A program made the position numbers and the translations under genes. The notes beneath the pieces are model-generated. The model made no database searches, was not told the origin of the DNA, and saw only the letters and a program-made list of their open reading frames with translations. A stretch of 64,000 nucleotides of DNA, taken from positions 53,584,944 to 53,648,943 of the forward strand of contig OX375877.1 in NCBI GenBank assembly GCA_947359465.1, read 5' to 3'. The first letter of the stretch is position 1. The number at the start of each line of letters is the position of its first letter. Below are positions 58,182 to 64,000 of the stretch, in pieces. This stretch comes from Metellina segmentata. Its lineage: Eukaryota > Arthropoda > Arachnida > Araneae > Tetragnathidae.

Positions 58182-59630
58182 TGTAAAATGTTTTCAAATT
58201 CCACTTTTTACAGAAAGTTGTTAAATTGTTTCGTTTAAAGAAAAGTTTAGGTTATGCATTTAAACACGCAAGTTTAACCCCAAATTTTAAAAATACGAAG
58301 CGTGTAAAATAGGTGTAGTCAATATATTTTGATTTTTATACTTATTTCACGTATTCCATAGATTTCGATATTAGAATAAATCTGACACACAACAAAAAAA
58401 CTGTCGAATATTTATATTTAATTTCATTTATGCATATTCAAGTTATTTGAAAGGCATTAAGGATTATAAATTTTAATGTATTCTTAACTCGAAAGACGTT
58501 ATTCAACTCTTAATATTTTTTTAAAACTTTTTTCATTTCAATTTTTAGAAAATACATACCCGTTTTTATATCAAATTTGGCAAAACAAAGAAATTGTTTG
58601 ACGATTTCATGACTTTACTAGCGTTACATCCTGAGATACTCAATCCTATTCTTAGTATCAATTTCAGGGATCATCTCGACATCGAAAGTCGCTATTTGTA
58701 GATAGAGATTAAAAGGAATTATTGATTGCTACCCAAATTTAAAAATTGATTACTATATCAAACGTATTTTCAGCGATCAAATAATTATTATATTTATTAC
58801 GCAAATGCAAACGATCCGAGAATTGCAATATTATATTTACTTTACAAGTACTAAAGATCCGAGAATTATTATCCAAGGTTTATCAGATGCTTTTTAAAAC
58901 TATTGGTTGCCCCATAACAGCACAATAATGAGGTAAATTTAATGTATCGCTAAAACTAATTATCGGTCGGAATGAGCTTAAATTTCGCATGCCATACTAG
59001 AAGTCCCTCTGAATCGAATCCTATCAATATGTAACATGGTTGTAATTTATAATTTTTCAAGCATCAATTTAATAATTATTATTGCATACTGAAACATCTT
59101 TTTAAGATAAAATATTATGTGAATTTAGTTTGGGTTGTTTAACAGTACCATGGTACAAAATATCAGCGCTATAGCTTTATTATTTAGAAAGATATGCACA
59201 TAAACGTTTAAGAAACTGATTTAACATTAGCAGCTCTAATCGTTTTGCATTCAGAACTTCGAAACTGTAAGACGTAATGACATGAAATTTGGTATCTGAA
59301 GTTAAATTTTGATATAGATTTGAAATTGTGTTTCGAAAATGGGTTCTAATTGCAATAATGGCGTTTTTGCTAAATTTAATATGAAGATACCCCTTATACA
59401 AATTTTATGAATTTGAATTAAAAAAAACGTTAGGTTCCTCTCAAGCGTCATCTTTGAATTTCTCTACTGTTAAAATTGCTCGAATGAAGGGTGTGGTTTG
59501 TTTCCCCCCCCCCTGCGACTGTACATTTAATTACATCTCTATTTCGTGAGCATTGGTAAAAATGTATACTATGGAAAACAATTAAAATTGTGAGGAATGT
59601 TAGTTTTTCTGTAATAAATTTTTTATTTTA
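58182..59630. other. AT-rich DNA upstream of the known exons
   Basis: Should hold further 5' exons or intron of the CUB/protease gene. I found no signal peptide or convincing exon. The frame at 59180-59401 has no motif. Confidence 0.35.
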
Positions 59631-60042
59631 CTAGGGGGCTCCGCTCCCTGCTCGCCTACTGTCGTCAACCAACACTTCTTTTGCAGAGTCAATCTCCTTC
59701 GACGGCCAAACAATCTTAATAATTCGTATAATCCGGATTTTTTTTATCTGTACTTAATCGGCAAACCGTTTGAGAAACGAGGGAAAAAGCAATCATGACG
59801 TCATAGCGAGTTTCAAGGGCCTCTGGCAAACTCGATATTTAGAAAATGTAACCTTTATTTTCGTAAAGGAAATGCACAGTATAGATCCGCGATTTTGAAA
59901 ATACGAAATTTGTATGACCAACATTTGATTGCATCGAATTTATTTATCAACCAATTTTTAAATATTTACCGTAAGAAAGATGACATTCTATGGTTCCCTG
60001 CGGTGGTTTTTAATTTAAAAACTAATAGTAATAAGATATAGA
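59631..60042 (-). mobile_element. Non-autonomous Helitron
   Basis: On the minus strand it starts TCTATATCTTATTACTATTA (preceded by A) and ends GAGCGGAGCCCCCTAG (followed by T). The 3' side carries GCGAGCAGGGAGCGGAG, nearly the same as the 3' end of the Helitron at 11814-12456 (GCGAGCAGGGGGCGGGCCCC). 412 bp; no gene. Confidence 0.65.
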
Positions 60043-60465
60043 TATGTCAAGATATACAGAGGTGTGAAAATTATTAAAATAATTGTGATTTTTTCAGTTT
60101 TTCTTGATTTATTTTGTATATACTTGCAATATTTCATGAAAGGTAATTTGTTTTGTTGATTCAATCAATTTTCAATCCTTTAGAATAGTTTTGGGGATAT
60201 AATTTTGTTAAATAATGCCATTTTTTAAAAAGAAAAATATTTGATCCAAACTACTCAAATTGTTTGCATTGCATAAAAAATTTGTTTGATATACAAACAA
60301 ATTTAAAATAAATTTTTAAATCGTCTACTTGCTGTGCTTGTATATTCTTTCTTTTCTTGAGTTGGCATCGGTATTATTTTATTGTTAAAGCAATTATTTT
60401 CGCTGCTTTGATTAGTTTATAATTGGTAATTTTTTTTCGTTTGTCAAAGGATTATTGCGTGATTA

Positions 60466-61648
60466 TGGGTAAAGGAAGTGATATTTCTCCTAGAAATCTA
60501 GCTGTGGTAAAGTGTCTCATCCAAGAAAATAACTATACACAACATGAAATCGCAAAAAAAGCAAACATTTATCAAGTATCTGTGTGTAGAATAAAAAGGA
60601 TATTTGGACTCCAAATGTGAATATGGAAATTCTAGAGTTGGGAAATGCGGAAGGAAAAGTGAATTTACTGCAAGAACTGAAAGGAAATTAATTCAAATTG
60701 CTGAATCTAACAGAAGAGCAACTAGTCACGAAATAAAAATCTCTCTTCAAGCGTATGGAGTAAAGGTATGTGATTCTTCTATTTTTGTCGGCCTCGAAAA
60801 AAGGCTAAAATCACATTTGTTATGGCAAAGAAGAGACTTGCTTGGGCAAAAGTTGTGCAAGAACAAATCGGAAATGACTGGAGCAAGGTGAGAAATATTA
60901 ATTTTCCTTTAATTAATCAGTTGAAGTCAAGTTGTTCATTTCTTTTCCTGAAATCATGTTTATTGCATACTGACTAAAAATACAGAAGTGTTTATAAATT
61001 TGATTAAAAATTTCTTTATACGAATATTTCTCTACAAATTACATACCTTAAAGTATTTTTATCTTTTAGGTATGTTTTTCTGATGAACCAATGTTTACGA
61101 TATCAGAAAAAAGCAGTCAGTATTTCAAAAGAAGTACCAGTGAAGAATTTTCCCAAAATTGCATAGCACAAACGGTTAAACATCCTACTAAAGTAATGGT
61201 TTGGAGCGTAATGTCTGCTCAGGGTACTGGACGTTTATACACTGTAGAAGGCATGATGAACCAGTATCAGTATAAAAAAGTGCTTGAACAAAGACTAATT
61301 CCACCATTAAAAGACTGGTTTCCAAATGGAGACTTCATATTCATGCATGACGGAGCTCCTTGCCATAAAGCCAAAATCTGTGACCAAATTTTTGGATGAA
61401 AAAAATATAAAACTCTTCCATGGCCTGGAAACAGTCCAGATATGAACCCAATAGAGAATTTTTGGGCCATTGTAAAGAAACAATTTACGAATTGTAACAT
61501 CCCATACAAAAATGGTCTGATAGAAAGACTCATCCGAATTAGGCACCATGACAACGAAATACAATCTAATTGCCAAAAACTCATACAAAGTACGCCAAGA
61601 CGTATTGAATCTTTAATAAAAAACAAGAGGATGCACACTAACTATTAA
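60466..61648 (+). pseudogene. Tc1-like transposase (DD34E), apparent intron 60888-61069
   Basis: Starts MGKGSDISPRNLAVVKCLIQ. First helix-turn-helix (TQHEIAKKANIYQVSVCRIK), linker KCGRKSEFTARTERKL, then AKKRLAWAKVVQEQIGNDWS. At NDWSK a GTGAGA...TTTTAG intron of 182 bp separates it from VCFSDEPMF, which carries the first Asp. Then FIFMHDGAPCHKAK (second Asp) and, after a frame change at 61399, PWPGNSPDMNPIENFW (Glu). Frame changes also occur near 60620 and 60790. Lightly decayed. Confidence 0.7.
60888..61069 (+). other. Intron in a Tc1-like transposase
   Basis: GTGAGA donor, a pyrimidine-rich ATCTTTTAG acceptor, very AT-rich inside, phase 0. Removing it joins NDWSK to VCFSDE, the usual uninterrupted order W..V.FSDE in Tc1-like transposases. 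Confidence 0.65.
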
Positions 61649-62249
61649 ATGTATCAATATTTTTCAAAATAATGTATTATTTCTTTAATATAACAAGATT
61701 TTATTGTAAATTTCACAATTATTCTAATAATTTTCACACCTCTGTAGATGTAACGAAAATGTCCCGATTTTTCCCGAATTAAAAAAAAAACAGGAACAAA
61801 CATTGACAAATGCAATTTAAGTTAAAAGTCGCTAAGAAAAGAAAGCATGTCACACATTGATAAATTATATAAGTTAAAAAAATAAAACAAAATTTAAAAC
61901 AAATTTATTTTCCTTACTTAAAAGACCGTTTATTTTACATGCAAACCACAAAATGGTTTAGATTGATCTGGTCTGCCTTAAAAGCTTCACAAAGTTTTGA
62001 AAATATCAAACTTCAACGGACAAAATAATATAAAAATGAATCCTGAATATCCGAATAAAATGCTGTTTTAAATACCTAATTACTGAAAAGAAAACTTACA
62101 AAAACACAGGCAATTTCGATGACAAACGAAGCAAATAAATGAATGATGCGATACTTCCCCTTCATTCTTTTGGGTATTAAGTCAAGCAAATTCAGCTGAA
62201 CAGAACATTTATCACAATCAAGCTAAGGAAATATTGAAATCGTAGCGAA

Positions 62250-63310
62250 TTGCTTCTTCTGAAAGCCTACCGGGAGGCAACATGTCGTTCCACACCTGTC
62301 ATTCTGAATTCTTTTAGAATTTTCTACAGCTGCGGTTGTTCTCTGAGTAAACAAGTTTGTTTTGTTAATGTCTCATTAGACATTGATGTTCTCATACACA
62401 AAGACAATTGTTGCTCTCTTGATATGCCTTGTGTTTCATCCTCCAAAACTGGGAAATATCCTTATCCTTTATTTTTAATTCTCCTGTTTACAGTTTCTTG
62501 CAATGGCTTACCACATAGAATAGTCTCCTTTTGAATAGAAGGCGATGTATACATAGACCTACTATACGAAATCTGAGATGCCAAATGACTTCTAATGGCT
62601 TCATTTCCAAAACAGGCTCGATACGGAAGATCTCTGAAATGGCCATCGTTGTGAATAGGCTCGGTGAGACCTATAGACTCGTTTTCATAGTCACATCTCA
62701 AGGAGATTTCTTGACGACAACACATAATAAATTTTTCCGCTACGGCAGTTAGTTTTCTATGATTTCATGGGGAGAAATATTTTTATTTTTCTTACTGATT
62801 GCATGCATTATATTCCGAAATCTGACATCACAAAAGAAAATTCTATTGCTTATTCAACAGAAAATCGGAGGTACTGTGATTTTTCATGCTTTTTAACTGT
62901 TTCCTTCGGATGCTTCCAATTCGTGTACAGTTTCTTGACAAGAGACCCAAGTTGTTGTTTACCACGACCACTAAAGCCACTTCCAAACTGGACACAAACT
63001 GCACCTTTTAAGTAATCTGTGCAAAATAGCCAATTGAATCGTGCCTTCCAATGGCATTGAAATGACAATTGTCTGTACCTGTAGAAAATTTGTATGTCGA
63101 GGAAAATACAGTAACAAAACTGATTATTAATGAAAAAACATTTTGGTAAAATAAGCAGTTGTACAAAATAATCTTCATCTGTCCATCAAAAAGAAAATTC
63201 CACTGGTTAGAATTAAAATCAAGCTATCGGAACGTAATTCACAATTTAGCACAACAAATGAACAATACTGAATACAATAGGATATAAAATAATGAAATAT
63301 CTAACACAAC
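62250..63310 (-). repeat. Dispersed repeat copy 2 (uninterrupted)
   Basis: Pairs with 802-1245 plus 2894-3190. The minus strand has a coding-like piece (62250-62725) with CDYENESIGLTEPIHNDGHF, FGNEAIRSHLASQISYS and ETILCGKPLQETVNRRIKNK. That protein piece is not recognised. At 63000-63010 it holds a single TTAA where copy 1 carries the piggyBac insertion. The right end contains the approximately 130-bp repeat unit (63172-63300). Confidence 0.55.
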
Positions 63311-63699
63311 GAGGATAATAATCTACCATTTGAAAAGTAAATGGTAGTAACAGCTTTCACGATTTCGTAATGAATTCTTTTATTAACAGGGCCGTTCATA
63401 AGCGGTGAGCTTAAGGAGCATTTTCACATCACGAGGAAAAGTAGGAGAGATGTAAATACACGAATGTGTGTGCTATACTTCGAATTTTTTACAAAAATGT
63501 CGATACACATTTTCTGATATTTGTATTTCAATTGATGCCTGGATATTGCGATGTTGTTTGAATCAACAAGTAGATCTTTCCAAAAAAGGGAATGTTTTAC
63601 AACAACACTCAAGTTCTAGGACTTCCTTTCACTAGGCAAAACCATCCTTGAGACATCTAGTCACTTCCAACTGTCAACAAGAATAGCAAGGTAGAATAT

Positions 63700-64000
63700 T
63701 GTAACGTCCCGTCATCCTGTTCATTTCAGCTCTTAATAGAGGGCGCTTTCTCACGGTCTGGCTGTGAGCATGACGTCAGAGATTCCGTCTACAGAAGGCT
63801 GGCAAGAACGAATTGCTTGAAATGACGTAGTTTTTAGTCTGTTGTAAGGCTAGGCCACTTGCGATAAGTCGTGAGGACTAAAAAATGGCTATCGCAGAAA
63901 ATCTACAAGGTGCACACACTGCAATACATAAATTATTGAATTAGTATAGTTTTACAATGGCATTTCATTGAAACTACTTGTGCGATCGTTCTTTTGCTTC
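63700..64000 (+). other. Possible LTR start at window edge
   Basis: TGTAACGTCCCGTCATCCTG begins a stretch with GAGGGCGC, TGACGTCA and less AT than its surroundings. TGTAACG is a common start of LTRs, but no partner lies in the window, so this stays a suspicion. Confidence 0.2.

Larger units (their letters stand above)
60057..61744 (+). mobile_element. Tc1-like element with intron-containing transposase
   Basis: TA at 60055-60056 and 61745-61746. Inverted ends: CAGAGGTGTGAAAATTATTA on the left and CAGAGGTGTGAAAATTATTA on the right, reversed. 1688 bp. The gene runs on the plus strand. It sits 14 bp right of the Helitron at 59631-60042. Confidence 0.8.

Noticed and set aside
59180..59401. Upstream exon of the CUB/protease gene
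   Set aside because: No splice signals in the right phase and no recognisable domain or signal peptide.

Overview
The window looks like AT-rich nuclear DNA from an arthropod, most likely an arachnid and probably a spider. The lineage is an inference. It rests on spliced genes with long introns, a dense and diverse set of transposons (mariner, Tc1-like, Tigger, piggyBac, hAT, P/THAP, Helitron, BEL/Pao, Gypsy, non-LTR), a tRNA-related SINE family in about nine copies, and a CUB/trypsin protein of the kind common in chelicerates.

One host gene spans most of the window on the minus strand, from 58180 down to a stop codon at 18117. I assembled it from twelve exon-like segments with GT/AG borders. 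In transcription order it encodes a degenerate CUB region (58136-58180, 56623-56744, 55223-55343), the end of that CUB and the start of the next (45608-45833), the rest of the second CUB (44711-44838, 42574-42698), a proline-rich linker (40621-40668), the start of trypsin-like domain 1 (39620-39702), the end of domain 1 with a linker (34422-34635), and trypsin-like domain 2 (27438-27517, 22963-23249, 21841-21974, 18117-18290). All directly joined segments have compatible codon phases. Three joins lack an exon: the end of the first CUB, the middle of domain 1, and the histidine region of domain 2. The layout is that of a CUB plus tandem-protease protein (ovochymase/polyserase type). Domain 2 has lost its catalytic serine. 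Domain 1 keeps GESGG but reads a TGA straight after it.

The introns and flanks are filled with mobile elements, and their borders can often be read. 1-4445 holds one end of a TAGGGTG-terminated transposon and a piggyBac element, both inserted in a dispersed repeat whose uninterrupted relative lies at 62250-63310. 5277-8026 holds a mariner and a Gypsy gag/protease piece. 10450-14702 holds a short-TIR element, a hAT element with a nested Helitron, and a Tc1-like element. 18878-21667 is an LTR pair with little inside. 23504-25603 is a large foldback. 26433-27266 is a triplicated 278-bp unit with an exon-like segment. 29384-33693 is a P-element relative with a THAP domain, long TIRs and a direct repeat at its ends. 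35100-38800 is BEL/Pao debris. 41159-43617 holds a MITE and a Tigger remnant. 46000-48126 is a 2.1-kb TIR transposon with an unrecognised protein. 49236-51473 holds a truncated non-LTR element and a second mariner. 53867-55130 and 60057-61744 are two further Tc1/mariner elements, the second with an apparent intron, next to a Helitron.

Only the protease-like gene looks like host coding sequence. The remainder is mobile-element coding sequence, mostly broken, plus AT-rich DNA in which I see nothing.
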